Shown piece by piece: positions 7,269 through 16,194 of a DNA stretch of 16,927 nt. A program made the position numbers and the translations under genes. Positions within the stretch are counted from its first letter, which is position 1, and every line of letters begins with the position of its first letter. The notes beneath the pieces are model-generated. The model saw nothing but the letters and a program-made list of their open reading frames with translations, ran no database searches and was not told the origin of the DNA. The stretch is from contig JAJPZL010000276.1 in NCBI GenBank assembly GCA_021204375.1, positions 1 to 16,927 on the forward strand, written 5' to 3'. This DNA is from Bacteroides sp. GTDB lineage: Bacteria; Bacteroidota; Bacteroidia; Bacteroidales; Bacteroidaceae.

Positions 7269-8564
7269 TTACTTAAAATGGTTCTCACTCTCTGCTTCAA
7301 TAAATTCTGCGTCGGTGTTCAGCACATGGCTGGTAGGGGCTGAAGCTTCCAAAAGGGCCACCTGCTCTTCAGCGGCCTGCTTATCAGCTGCCATCTCCGT
7401 ACTGACCGTATAACGGCTTACACTCAGGATCATACCGATATAGGCACAATTGATCAGGGTACTGGTTCCTCCTTTACTGACTAGCGGAAGGGGTTGGCCG
7501 GTTACTGGAAAGAGTCCTACGGCCACCATCATGTTGAGGAGGGCCTGCGATACGAGCATCAGAGCAATTCCCATGACCAGAAAAGCCGGGAATGTACGTT
7601 CACACTTCTGTGCTATTCTTCCGGCACGTACCAGAAGCCAGATATAGAGAAGCATGACAAACCCACCTCCTATCAATCCTAATTCTTCAATAATAATAGC
7701 ATAGATAAAATCGGAGAAAGCCTGTGAAAGAAAATCACGTTGTACGGAGTTCCCGGGCATTTTGCCTACCATATTGCTGGAAGCAATAGCGATACGGGCA
7801 TGAGCGATCTGCCCATCCTTATCAATATCAAACTTAGCTGCCGGGATCTCTTCTTTGCTCTCTGTAAAGTTGACGATACGACTTTTCCAGGTAGTTGCCC
7901 GGTGAAGCATCGGAATATCGGTATTATCCGGAATAGCCAGCGTAATTGCTCCTAACAACACTACTGCGGCTGCACCCGTCCCCATCAGGATACTCAGCTT
8001 TTTCCAGGGAATGCGTCCGATGATCATCATCAGTAAAACTACCCCAAAAAGAAGCATAGCTGTGGAGAGATTTTCCGGAGCGATCAGCGCACAGGTAAGC
8101 CCGGTAATGATAAGTATATATTTGAAGGCTTTTCCGGTAGCCCCTTCCTCAGTCTGATTTTTCGATAAGATAAAGGAGACAGCTATAATAACAGCCATTT
8201 TAGCCAGTTCCGAAGGTTGAAAAGGGATCCCGAAAAATGTCATCCAGCGGGCAGCTCCGTTAACACGGTCATTGGAGATAAATCCCATAATGGAGACAAA
8301 GGCCAGAAGAGCCATAGAGGCGGGGACCAGGAAGAGCGGAAACACCTGGAACCATTTATAATTGATATTGTGAAAGATGATCACCACTACTACACCTACC
8401 ATGAGAATGACCGAGTGCTGTTTAATAGGAGCCCAGTGGTCGCCTGTTTTATAAGTGAGAGTACTGGCAGCACTAAACACTTCTACAATGGAGATGAGAC
8501 AGAGGAACATGAAAATAATCCATATGACCCGGTCACCCTTCAGTAAGTTCTTTAACAAATCCAT
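7269..8564 (-). CDS. ftsW: SEDS peptidoglycan glycosyltransferase FtsW
   Basis: FtsW polymerises lipid II into septal glycan strands and works as a pair with the class B PBP FtsI. The 431 residues form a polytopic membrane protein with about ten hydrophobic segments, beginning at 12-32. Family signatures are NGAARWM (102-108), PFQPSELAKM (114-123) and the catalytic-loop region SDFIYAIIIEELGLIG (284-299), where D285 fits the essential SEDS aspartate. The segment PVTGQPLPLVSKGGTS (353-368) follows. A large extracytoplasmic loop spans about 212-284. The cytoplasmic C-terminus (about 390-431) is polar and acidic. FtsW rather than RodA is favoured by its place between murD and murG and its operon with ftsI. 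It starts at ATG 8564, 28 bases after murD. Confidence 0.94.
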   Translation of the reverse strand: MDLLKNLLKGDRVIWIIFMFLCLISIVEVFSAASTLTYKTGDHWAPIKQHSVILMVGVVVVIIFHNINYKWFQVFPLFLVPASMALLAFVSIMGFISNDRVNGAARWMTFFGIPFQPSELAKMAVIIAVSFILSKNQTEEGATGKAFKYILIITGLTCALIAPENLSTAMLLFGVVLLMMIIGRIPWKKLSILMGTGAAAVVLLGAITLAIPDNTDIPMLHRATTWKSRIVNFTESKEEIPAAKFDIDKDGQIAHARIAIASSNMVGKMPGNSVQRDFLSQAFSDFIYAIIIEELGLIGGGFVMLLYIWLLVRAGRIAQKCERTFPAFLVMGIALMLVSQALLNMMVAVGLFPVTGQPLPLVSKGGTSTLINCAYIGMILSVSRYTVSTEMAADKQAAEEQVALLEASAPTSHVLNTDAEFIEAESENHFK

Positions 8565-8592
8565 ACTCCGCTCTCTTTTAAGTTGTACTGGT

Positions 8593-9924
8593 TTATAATG
8601 CTTTTACATATTCTTTAAACTGGGTACCTCGGTCTTCATAATTTTTGAAAAGATCGAAGCTGGCACAGCAGGGGCTTAATAAAACCGTTTCGCCTTTTTT
8701 AGCGATCCGGTAAGCAGTATCTACCGCCTCTTTCATACTATGGGTATCGTGTACCGGTATACCTAGCGGGTCAAAGAAATGGTGTAACTTACTGTTATCT
8801 TTTCCCAGAAAGATCAGTTGTGTACATTTTTCGATCACCAGGTCTTTGACCTCATTATAATCATTCCCTTTGTCGGTACCTCCCAGTATTAACACCACTT
8901 TGGTTTGCATACTTTGCAGGGCATACCAGCAGGAGTTTATATTCGTAGCTTTGGAATCGTTGACATAATCTACTCCTCTTACCCGGGCTACCTTCTCCAA
9001 CCTGTGTTCTACTCCTTTGAAATCGGCCAGTGCTTTCCGGATATCTTCTTTCCGGATACCGGCCAGGTTAGCGGATATACCGGCTGCCAGGGAGTTATAA
9101 AGGTTGTGTTTACCGGTAAGGGCCAGCTCTTCCTGCTCCATATTAAAAGCTATGGGCTCGGTAATTACAATTTTCTCTTTTTCTACATATCCTACTGCGT
9201 CTTTTTCCGGGGTCTCAGCAAATGGATAGAGATGAGCTTCTATACCGTGTTTCTTTAGTTCTTCCCGGACAATGGGATCATCGTTCCAGAAAATAAAGGC
9301 ATCTTCCGGGGTCTGATTACGGGTAATACGGAATTTTGCATTGATATAGTTCTGCATATTATGGTCGTAACGATCCAGGTGGTCGGGAGTAATATTCATC
9401 AGGACAGCTATATTAGCCCGGAAGTTATACATATTATCCAGCTGGAAACTGCTTAATTCAATCACATAATAGTCGTAATTCTTTTCTGCTACCTGGTAAG
9501 CCAGGCTGTTCCCGATATTTCCGGCAAGTCCTACATGGAAGCCTGCACTTTTGAAAATGTGATAGATCAGGGAGGTAGTAGTGGTCTTCCCGTTACTACC
9601 TGTAATACATATCATTTTTGCCTGCGTATAACGTCCTGCAAACTCAATTTCGGAAATAACGGGGATCCCTTTTTCTTTCAGCTTTATTATAACAGGCGCC
9701 TCGTTGGGAATACCGGGACTTTTAATCACCTCATCGGCATTGAGAATGAGCTCTTCCGTATGTTTCCCCTCTTCCCAGGGTATATTACGGCTGGTAAGCA
9801 TCTCTTTATATTCATCTTTGATAAGAGACATATCCGAAACGAACACGTCGAACCCTTGTTTGCGCGCAAGGACTGCTGCGCCTGCACCGCTTTCGCCGGC
9901 TCCTAATATGACTATTCTTTTCAT
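8593..9924 (-). CDS. murD: UDP-N-acetylmuramoyl-L-alanine--D-glutamate ligase MurD
   Basis: MurD adds D-glutamate to UDP-MurNAc-L-Ala using ATP in the cytoplasm. The 443 residues show an N-terminal Rossmann-like UDP-binding domain (ILGAGESGAGAA, 6-17; KSPGIP, 68-73) and the P-loop ITGSNGKTTTT (107-117). The central domain has NITPDHLDRY (177-186) and K197, which lines up with the carbamoylated lysine. The C-terminal domain has VNDSKATN (321-328), ILGGTDKGND (346-355) and SPCCASFDLFKNYEDRG (417-433). Length and motifs are normal. The ATG at 9924 lies 66 bases after mraY, the longest gap in the run, and that gap holds a hairpin. AAAGAAGAG just upstream is a weak purine-rich ribosome-binding candidate. 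Confidence 0.97.
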   Translation of the reverse strand: MKRIVILGAGESGAGAAVLARKQGFDVFVSDMSLIKDEYKEMLTSRNIPWEEGKHTEELILNADEVIKSPGIPNEAPVIIKLKEKGIPVISEIEFAGRYTQAKMICITGSNGKTTTTSLIYHIFKSAGFHVGLAGNIGNSLAYQVAEKNYDYYVIELSSFQLDNMYNFRANIAVLMNITPDHLDRYDHNMQNYINAKFRITRNQTPEDAFIFWNDDPIVREELKKHGIEAHLYPFAETPEKDAVGYVEKEKIVITEPIAFNMEQEELALTGKHNLYNSLAAGISANLAGIRKEDIRKALADFKGVEHRLEKVARVRGVDYVNDSKATNINSCWYALQSMQTKVVLILGGTDKGNDYNEVKDLVIEKCTQLIFLGKDNSKLHHFFDPLGIPVHDTHSMKEAVDTAYRIAKKGETVLLSPCCASFDLFKNYEDRGTQFKEYVKAL

Positions 9925-9942
9925 ACTCTTCTTTGTTATCGC

Positions 9943-9965
9943 TGAGACTTTCTAAAGGAGTCTCA
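9943..9965 (-). other. Intergenic stem-loop between mraY and murD
   Basis: TGAGACT (9943-9949) and AGTCTCA (9959-9965) form a perfect 7-bp inverted repeat with a 9-base loop, placed in the only gap longer than 40 bp in the minus-strand run. No T-tract follows on the minus strand; instead about 18 bases of purine-rich leader run to the murD start codon. It could be an mRNA processing or stabilising element, a translation control hairpin for murD, or an operator. The inverted repeat is seen directly; its function is unknown. Confidence 0.4.
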
Positions 9966-9990
9966 CAGATTTTGTTGATTACTAATGGGT

Positions 9991-11259
9991 TTATCTGATC
10001 TTCAGTGTTATAATGGTTATAGCAGCCAGAATGATACTGACGATCCAGAAACGTACTGTTATTTTTGATTCATGGAATACGCTGTCCGGTTTGGTGAATT
10101 TATAAATACAGGTCGGATCCAGTTGTGAGGCAGTAGCCCGGAAATGATCGTGAATGGGAGTTCGTTTGAACAGGCGTTGTCTGACCCCTCTTTTTTTCCC
10201 CTTTTTAAAATAGTCTACCTGCAGGATCACAGAGAGGTTTTCTACCAGGAAAACTCCGCACAATATTGGTATTAATAACTCTTTATGGATAATAATAGTG
10301 AATACTGCAATAATGCCACCGATGGTCAGGCTTCCGGTATCACCCATAAATACCTGGGCCGGATAAGCATTGTACCAGAGAAAACCGATCAGGGCTCCGA
10401 TAAAGGCACAGATAAATATTACAAGTTCCTCACTACCGGGTATGAACATTATATTAAGATACTGAGCAAACTCCATGTGACTGGATACATAGGCAAGAAT
10501 ACCCAGGGTCACTCCAATTATAGCAGAATTACCGGCGCACATACCATCCATTCCATCGTTCAGATTGGCTCCGTTCGATACGGCTGTTACCACAATAATG
10601 GTCACTATTACAAAGAGGATCCATCCTCCTGCTCGGGAGTATTTTCCCATGAAACCCATTATTTCAGCGTAGTCTAAGTTGTTGCTTTTCAGGAATGGGA
10701 TCGTGGTTTTGGTAGATTTGATTGTCCGGCTGGAGTGAACAACCTCAATCTCTTCCCCGGGTTGTTGTATTTCTATATTTTCCCTGATCACCATGTCCGG
10801 ACTCAGATAGATGATTAATCCGACAATAAATCCAAGGCCTACCTGACCGATGATCTTGAATTTTCCATGAAGTCCTTCTTTATCTTTTTTGAATATTTTG
10901 ATATAATCATCCAGAAATCCCAGTATTCCCAACCATACGGTGGTAATAAGCATCAGGATCATATAAATATTATTCAGTTTTCCTAATAGGAGAGAGGGGA
11001 TCAGGATGGAGGTAATGATAATAACTCCTCCCATAGAGGGTACTCCGATCTTCTCCACTCCGAAAGGATCAATACTGGCATCACGCTGGGTCTCCGTGAT
11101 CTGTTTTCTTTTCAGGAGCTTAATGAACTTGTCACCAAAGATAGTCGATATCAGAAGAGCCAGGATGATAGCCATCATAGCCCGGAAAGAGACGTAGTTG
11201 AAAACCCCTGCGCCGCGAACATCATACTTTTGTAACAGTTCAAAAAGATAGTATAACAT
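9991..11259 (-). CDS. mraY: Phospho-N-acetylmuramoyl-pentapeptide-transferase MraY
   Basis: MraY moves phospho-MurNAc-pentapeptide to undecaprenyl phosphate, making lipid I. The 422-residue integral membrane protein has the conserved SMGG (75-78), the aspartate pair in GFLDDYIK (114-121), the substrate loop NGANLNDGMDGM (229-240), GDTGS (306-310, with D307) and PIHDHF (368-373) in place of the usual PIHHHx. It is about 60 residues longer than E. coli MraY. The extra length is a polar insertion at about 160-200 between membrane segments and an extended stretch after PIHDHF (374-398). I recall both in other Bacteroidales MraY proteins, so they look lineage-typical rather than aberrant. It starts at ATG 11259, 32 bases after murE. 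Confidence 0.97.
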   Translation of the reverse strand: MLYYLFELLQKYDVRGAGVFNYVSFRAMMAIILALLISTIFGDKFIKLLKRKQITETQRDASIDPFGVEKIGVPSMGGVIIITSILIPSLLLGKLNNIYMILMLITTVWLGILGFLDDYIKIFKKDKEGLHGKFKIIGQVGLGFIVGLIIYLSPDMVIRENIEIQQPGEEIEVVHSSRTIKSTKTTIPFLKSNNLDYAEIMGFMGKYSRAGGWILFVIVTIIVVTAVSNGANLNDGMDGMCAGNSAIIGVTLGILAYVSSHMEFAQYLNIMFIPGSEELVIFICAFIGALIGFLWYNAYPAQVFMGDTGSLTIGGIIAVFTIIIHKELLIPILCGVFLVENLSVILQVDYFKKGKKRGVRQRLFKRTPIHDHFRATASQLDPTCIYKFTKPDSVFHESKITVRFWIVSIILAAITIITLKIR

Positions 11260-11291
11260 AATGGGTGATTTATCTTAAATAATAAATGTAT

Positions 11292-12746
11292 TTAGCTGTT
11301 TTTGAATACTTCTGCAATCACTTCTTTATCATCAAAATGATGCTTTATTCCTTTGATATCCTGATAGTTCTCGTGCCCTTTACCGGCTACCAGTATCACA
11401 TCTCCCGGTTGTGCCAGCATACAAGCGGTCCGAATGGCTTCCCGGCGATCGGTAATAGACAAGACTTTTTTACGGTCCTCTTTATCTAATCCTGCCATCA
11501 TATCGACTATGATCGCTTCCGGCTCCTCAAAACGGGGATTATCGGAAGTAATAATTACCTTATCGCTTCCTTTGGCAGATTCTTTAGCCATAATCGGACG
11601 CTTTCCTTTGTCCCGATTGCCGCCTGCTCCTACTACAGTGATCACTTTTCCTCTCTTCTCCAGTACTTCGTGGATAGCATTCAGGACATTGACCAGGGCA
11701 TCCGGTGTATGGGCATAATCCACAATAGCAGTATAGCCGGATGGTGAACGCATAGAATCAAAACGTCCACTGACCGGTTTCAGGGTACTAAGTACTATCA
11801 ATACTTCTTCCTCCTTTTTCCCTAACAGGCACGCCGCTCCGAATACGGTGAGCAGGTTATAAGCATTGAATTTACCGATAAACTGTACAGCCACCTCCCG
11901 GTTATTGAAGTTGAGAATCATTCCTTCAAAGTGAGATTCTATTATTCGTCCTTTAAAATCTGCCAGGCTCCGTAAGGAATAGGTATATACGGATGCTTTG
12001 GTGTTTTGAGTCATAACCAATCCGTTCTTATCATCTAAGTTGGTAATACAGAATGCACTTTTTGGAAGATCATCAAAGAATTTTTTCTTGGCTTTCAGGT
12101 AATTATCTACTGTTTTGTGATAATCCAGGTGATCGCGGGTAAGGTTGGTAAAGATACCTCCTTTAAATTTCAATCCGCTGATCCGTTTTTGCGCAATAGC
12201 GTGAGAACTTACCTCCATAAATACATACTTACAACCTTCGTCTGCCATTCTTCCCAGTAAATTATTCAGGGTGATGGGGTCGGGAGTGGTATGTTCGGTA
12301 GGAATAGCTTTTCCGTCAATATAATTGCATACTGTTGAAATGAGTCCGACTCTATATCCGAAGTAACGGAACATATTATATAATAGGGTAGCAATGGTGG
12401 TTTTTCCATTGGTCCCGGTCACTCCTACCAGTTCCAGCTTCGTGGTAGGTTCTCTGTAAAAAGCATGCGCTACTTTGCCGGCAATCTCTTCCGTATCGTT
12501 TACCTGAATGAAAGTTACTTCCCGGTTTGTCATATCCGGCTCATCCTGATAAAGAATGGATAGGGCACCTTTTTCTATGGCAGCGGGTATATAAGAGTGA
12601 CCGTCCGATTGAGTACCTTTCAGGGCAATGAAAAGATAACCCGGTTGTACCAGCCGGGAATCAATAGCTACTCCGGTGATCTCCTGTTGTGTAGAGCCAC
12701 TAATCCGGATAGGTTGTATCTGTTTTAATAGATCGGTCAGTTTCAT
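11292..12746 (-). CDS. murE: UDP-MurNAc-tripeptide synthetase MurE, probably meso-DAP adding
   Basis: MurE adds the third residue of the peptide stem to UDP-MurNAc-L-Ala-D-Glu. The 484 residues show AIDSR (27-31) in the UDP-binding domain, the P-loop [10 protein letters not shown] (108-117), TTPDP (153-157), [10 protein letters not shown] (201-210), and K220 as the likely carbamoylated lysine. The C-terminal domain has [10 protein letters not shown] (342-351), [12 protein letters not shown] (373-384) and DNPRFEEP (402-409). DNPR is the established signature for meso-diaminopimelate specificity; lysine-adding enzymes have other residues there. VAGKGHE (453-459) closes the typical set. It starts at ATG 12746, 14 bases after ftsI, with a GAGAG-rich stretch just before it that could be a ribosome-binding site. 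Its substrate is inferred from the motif. Confidence 0.96.
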   Translation of the reverse strand: MKLTDLLKQIQPIRISGSTQQEITGVAIDSRLVQPGYLFIALKGTQSDGHSYIPAAIEKGALSILYQDEPDMTNREVTFIQVNDTEEIAGKVAHAFYREPTTKLELVGVTGTNGKTTIATLLYNMFRYFGYRVGLISTVCNYIDGKAIPTEHTTPDPITLNNLLGRMADEGCKYVFMEVSSHAIAQKRISGLKFKGGIFTNLTRDHLDYHKTVDNYLKAKKKFFDDLPKSAFCITNLDDKNGLVMTQNTKASVYTYSLRSLADFKGRIIESHFEGMILNFNNREVAVQFIGKFNAYNLLTVFGAACLLGKKEEEVLIVLSTLKPVSGRFDSMRSPSGYTAIVDYAHTPDALVNVLNAIHEVLEKRGKVITVVGAGGNRDKGKRPIMAKESAKGSDKVIITSDNPRFEEPEAIIVDMMAGLDKEDRKKVLSITDRREAIRTACMLAQPGDVILVAGKGHENYQDIKGIKHHFDDKEVIAEVFKNS

Positions 12747-12760
12747 GCTTCTCTCTTCTT

Positions 12761-14890
12761 TTATTGTAAATAGATACGGATGGTTTGTCCTTTTTTAATC
12801 GTTGTTCCTTTGGCAAGAGACTGGCTTTTCACTTTACCGACTCCTGACAGGGATACCTGTAATCCTTTACTCTCTAACAAATAAACAGCATCTTTTGCTC
12901 CCATGCCGACCACATTTGGTACTATATCTCCGGATATTTTGTTATTTTTAAGGATCACCTGCGCTGTTTCTTTTTCAATATTTCCCCATACAGGAAGGTC
13001 CCTGGTACGGGGTTTGGTAAATTCGTTTTTGGTAGCTACTTTCAGTCGGCTTAATACGTAATTCGCCTGGACTAGGTCTCCCGGTTTTACATCCGGAATG
13101 GGAACACTGGTAGAGTCAACCGCGTGTGCCAGGTTTAACGTCAGATCTTTCGCATAGACGCGTTCGGCGATCCGCCCGAAAACACTACCGGCCATCAACC
13201 CTCCCGAAGCGGGTAGTCCGGGTTTCTGTATCGCTACGATGCAACTGTATTTAGGATTCTCGGAAGGAAAATACCCGCAAAAACTAACCAGATAATGCAC
13301 CGTTCCGGTTTTATAACCTCCGGCTCCCTGGGATATCTGTGCGGTTCCTGTTTTTCCGGACACACTGAACTGATTGCTTCCGGCTGCCGAGCCCAGTCCT
13401 TTGCTTACTACCAGTTCCAGCATCTCCTGGATCTGATCCAGTGTTTTCCGGGAACAGATAGATGGGTTGATCACTTCTACCGGATACTCTTTGATAATCT
13501 CACCGTTCCGGGCAGTTGCCTTTACAAAACGGGGCTTTACCATTTTGCCATTGTTAGCGATGGCATTATAAAAGGTAAGCGTATTCATCGGAGGGATCTG
13601 GGTTTCATAACCGATACTCATCCACGGTAAAGCCGTTTTCGACCATCTGCCGTCCCTCGGACGACGTATATTGGGTTTACCTTCACCAGGGATCTGTAAA
13701 TTCAGCGGCTCATGAAGGCTCATCCGGTAGAGACCTTCTACAAACTTATCCGGATTGTTCCCGTAATGCTTATCGATCAGGTAAGAAATCCCGATATTGG
13801 AAGAGACCATCAGGATTTGGGGTACGGTAAGATATTGGTATCCTCCCCGTCTCCAGTTATGATCGCGCATAGGACGCTTATGCATCATCATCACTCCGTT
13901 ACCGGTATCCACACCATCTTCCGGAGTGATGTAACCATCTTCCAGGGCTACCATCAGAGAAGCTGTTTTGAATGTCGACCCAGGCTCCATCATATCGCTG
14001 ATAGCATTGTTGCGTTCTTCCCGGTAAACCCCGTCCCGGCCTTTGGTCATATTCACTATGGCTTTTACATCCCCTGTCTCTACCTCCATCAGAACGACTA
14101 CGCCTACATTGCCGTTAATTTCATGGAGTTTATCCAGAAGGGCTTTTTCGCAGATATCCTGCATCCCTACATCAATGGTAGTGATCAGATCGCATCCATC
14201 TACAGGAGGTACATCGGTTATGTTTATATATTGATTTCTTACTTTCTTACGGTGGGTAACTCCGTTCTCGCCTTTTAGTAGAGAGTCGAAAGCAAGTTCC
14301 AGCCCGTTCTTAGCTCCCTGTTCTACATCCGGATAGAGTTCTCCCAGGGTTCTTTCCGCCAGTGTACCAAAAGGTTTTTCCCGATGGTTATACTCCCGGG
14401 TATGGAACCCTCCCCGGTTACTGCTCATACTGAATACAGGGAGCTCTTTTACCGCTTTATACTGACTATAAGAGATCCGGCGCGGATAAATAAGGTAGTT
14501 GCGACTTCCTTTATTCCATCCGTTCTTAAGATGGGTCCTGAAATAATTTACCAATTTATCCGGAAATATCCGGTTTAATCCCTGGCAGATCTCATCGAAA
14601 TGAAGCGTGAGGGAGTCTTCCTTGGCTTTACCTCCTGCTTTAAAGTCCATATATATATGGTACTTAGGCATGGAGCTGGCCATCAGCTTACCGTCGGAAG
14701 AGATAATATTACCACGGTTCGGTTTTACAACTACATTTTCCCGGACGAACCGATCGGCTACATCCGACCAGTATTGCCGCTCGGCAAATATAATGATCCC
14801 GGCTTTGACAACAACAAGCACACCAAGTACTCCCATCAAAAGAATGATGAAGAAGTAACGGGTCATTATGCTCTTTTTATTGACAGCCAT
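12761..14890 (-). CDS. ftsI: Class B penicillin-binding protein FtsI (PBP3) with C-terminal PASTA domain
   Basis: FtsI is the septal DD-transpeptidase that crosslinks new glycan made by FtsW. The 709 residues have a short cytoplasmic tail, one membrane anchor (about 11-36) and a class B pedestal domain with [14 protein letters not shown] (58-71). The transpeptidase domain shows all three active-site motifs: STFK (S305, K308), SSN (363-365) and SGKTGTAQ (511-518). A C-terminal PASTA domain ([17 protein letters not shown], 657-673, to the end) follows. A segment at 597-618 ([17 protein letters not shown]) looks like a degenerate PASTA start. Length exceeds E. coli FtsI (588) because of this tail. 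The ATG at 14890 is 10 bases after the ftsL-like gene. The context with ftsW, murE and ftsL-like supports a division role rather than elongation. Confidence 0.94.
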   Translation of the reverse strand: MAVNKKSIMTRYFFIILLMGVLGVLVVVKAGIIIFAERQYWSDVADRFVRENVVVKPNRGNIISSDGKLMASSMPKYHIYMDFKAGGKAKEDSLTLHFDEICQGLNRIFPDKLVNYFRTHLKNGWNKGSRNYLIYPRRISYSQYKAVKELPVFSMSSNRGGFHTREYNHREKPFGTLAERTLGELYPDVEQGAKNGLELAFDSLLKGENGVTHRKKVRNQYINITDVPPVDGCDLITTIDVGMQDICEKALLDKLHEINGNVGVVVLMEVETGDVKAIVNMTKGRDGVYREERNNAISDMMEPGSTFKTASLMVALEDGYITPEDGVDTGNGVMMMHKRPMRDHNWRRGGYQYLTVPQILMVSSNIGISYLIDKHYGNNPDKFVEGLYRMSLHEPLNLQIPGEGKPNIRRPRDGRWSKTALPWMSIGYETQIPPMNTLTFYNAIANNGKMVKPRFVKATARNGEIIKEYPVEVINPSICSRKTLDQIQEMLELVVSKGLGSAAGSNQFSVSGKTGTAQISQGAGGYKTGTVHYLVSFCGYFPSENPKYSCIVAIQKPGLPASGGLMAGSVFGRIAERVYAKDLTLNLAHAVDSTSVPIPDVKPGDLVQANYVLSRLKVATKNEFTKPRTRDLPVWGNIEKETAQVILKNNKISGDIVPNVVGMGAKDAVYLLESKGLQVSLSGVGKVKSQSLAKGTTIKKGQTIRIYLQ

Positions 14891-14900
14891 CTTTTCTCTG

Positions 14901-15254
14901 TTACTTAATTACATACGGGGGATGGGTCGCTGTTTGCAGTTCACTCCCTTCGGTTGCTATATACTCTTCGATGCGTGACTGGCGGGTCTTCTCCATAACT
15001 TCTGAGCTACGTGTTAGTGCATCGTATTTAATATCAGTTAGTTTTTCTTTCAGCAGTTCGATCTCCAGCAATTGTTGCTGGCTTGAATACCGGTTGTGAA
15101 TATAAAAAATGATAAAGACCATAATAAGGATGAGCAGACGGGTCTGACGCCTGAAAAAGTCGTTCGCCAGGATGTCACCTCCCAGGATACTCTTGAAAGA
15201 GTTACGCTTTTTAGGGGGGTCAGGCTGAATCTTCTCTTTATGCTCTGCTTCCAT
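14901..15254 (-). CDS. ftsL: FtsL-like bitopic cell division protein
   Basis: A 117-residue protein in the position that ftsL holds in most dcw clusters, between rsmH and ftsI. It has a polar, Lys-rich cytoplasmic part (1-36), a single membrane segment (about 39-53, LLILIMVFIIFYI) and a periplasmic stretch (about 56-100) with heptad-like hydrophobic spacing suited to a coiled coil (LLEIELLKEKLTDIKYDAL). This is the FtsL/DivIC architecture. FtsL in E. coli forms a complex with FtsB and FtsQ and activates FtsWI. Primary sequence similarity to proteobacterial FtsL cannot be judged by eye, so the call rests on layout, size and location. The ATG at 15254 lies 19 bases after rsmH. An FtsB/DivIC partner is not in the window. 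Confidence 0.8.
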   Translation of the reverse strand: MEAEHKEKIQPDPPKKRNSFKSILGGDILANDFFRRQTRLLILIMVFIIFYIHNRYSSQQQLLEIELLKEKLTDIKYDALTRSSEVMEKTRQSRIEEYIATEGSELQTATHPPYVIK

Positions 15255-15273
15255 ATACTACTTCTCTGATCGG

Positions 15274-16194
15274 TTATACCTTCTCTGCTATGCGTAATTT
15301 GGCACTTCGTGAGCGGGGATTGCGTTCAATCTCTTCCGTATCCGGAACGACCACTCTGTTGTTTACCAACCGGAACGGGGATTGGATATTTCCGAAAAAA
15401 TCTTTTTCGGTTTTTCCGTCGGTACGGCCACTCTTCATAACGTTCTTGACCATCCGGTCTTCCAGGGAATGATAGGTGATAACTACCAGTCTTCCTCCGG
15501 GTTTAAGTACCTCAGTCGCTGCCAGAAGCATCTCTTCCAGCGCTTCCATTTCCCGGTTCACTTCGATCCGTAATGCCTGGAAAACCTTCGCCAGCTCTTT
15601 TTTCTCTCTTTCCCTGCCGAAAAGCGGTTTTATGATCTCCATAAACTCTTCGATCGTACGGATATTTTTCTGCCTGCGATTCGCTGCTATGACAGCCGCA
15701 AGTTTACGGCTGTTCTTCAGTTCTCCATATAGATAGAAAATCCGTGCCAGCTCCTCTTCCGGATAGGTATTGAGCACATCGGCTGCAGTAAGGGAAGCAG
15801 CCTGGTTCATCCGCATATCCAGTTTTCCATTGAAACGGAAAGAAAATCCCCGGCTGCTGTCATCGAAGTGATGGGATGAAACTCCCAGGTCAGCCAGAAT
15901 AGCATCCACTTTCTCTATACCGTGGTACCGGAGAAAATTTTTCAGGTAACAGAAATTACTTTTTACAAAAGTAAAACGTTCGTCTTCCGGCAGGTTGTTC
16001 AGCGTATCTTCATCCTGGTCAAATCCCAATAACCTTCCCTTTTCTCCGAGGCGGTTCAGGATCTCCCGGGAGTGTCCTCCACCTCCGAAAGTAATATCTA
16101 CATAAGTACCGTCAGGGCGAATATTCATTCCGTCCACACTCTCGTTCCTCAATACCGGTATATGATATGTAATGGGATCACTCATGGCACTCAT
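15274..16194 (-). CDS. rsmH: 16S rRNA (cytosine-1402-N4)-methyltransferase RsmH
   Basis: RsmH (MraW) uses SAM to methylate N4 of C1402 in 16S rRNA, tuning the decoding site. The 306 residues show the SAM-binding DITFGGGGHSREIL (33-46), LGFDQD (56-61), ADLGVSSHHFDDSSRGFSF (101-119), the QALRIEVN motif (206-213), ITYHSLEDRMVK (239-250) and the C-terminal NPRSRSAKLRIAEK (292-305). All are typical of the family. Two ATG codons compete: 16194 (overlapping mraZ by 17 bases) and 16185 (overlap of 8 bases, losing MSA). Both precede the conserved YHIPVL, and the sequence does not decide between them. The overlap implies coupling to mraZ translation. Confidence 0.96.
   Translation of the reverse strand: MSAMSDPITYHIPVLRNESVDGMNIRPDGTYVDITFGGGGHSREILNRLGEKGRLLGFDQDEDTLNNLPEDERFTFVKSNFCYLKNFLRYHGIEKVDAILADLGVSSHHFDDSSRGFSFRFNGKLDMRMNQAASLTAADVLNTYPEEELARIFYLYGELKNSRKLAAVIAANRRQKNIRTIEEFMEIIKPLFGREREKKELAKVFQALRIEVNREMEALEEMLLAATEVLKPGGRLVVITYHSLEDRMVKNVMKSGRTDGKTEKDFFGNIQSPFRLVNNRVVVPDTEEIERNPRSRSAKLRIAEKV

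Noticed and set aside
7262..7300. N-terminal extension of MurG starting at 7300
   Set aside because: It overlaps the ftsW 3' end and puts the GGGTGGH loop too far from the start compared with the family.
13712..14278. Long + strand open frame opposite ftsI (188 codons), and similar ones opposite ftsZ (1435-1992) and murC (5883-6362)
   Set aside because: Each lies wholly or mostly within a well-supported minus-strand gene, has no recognisable motif and has composition expected of an antisense shadow.
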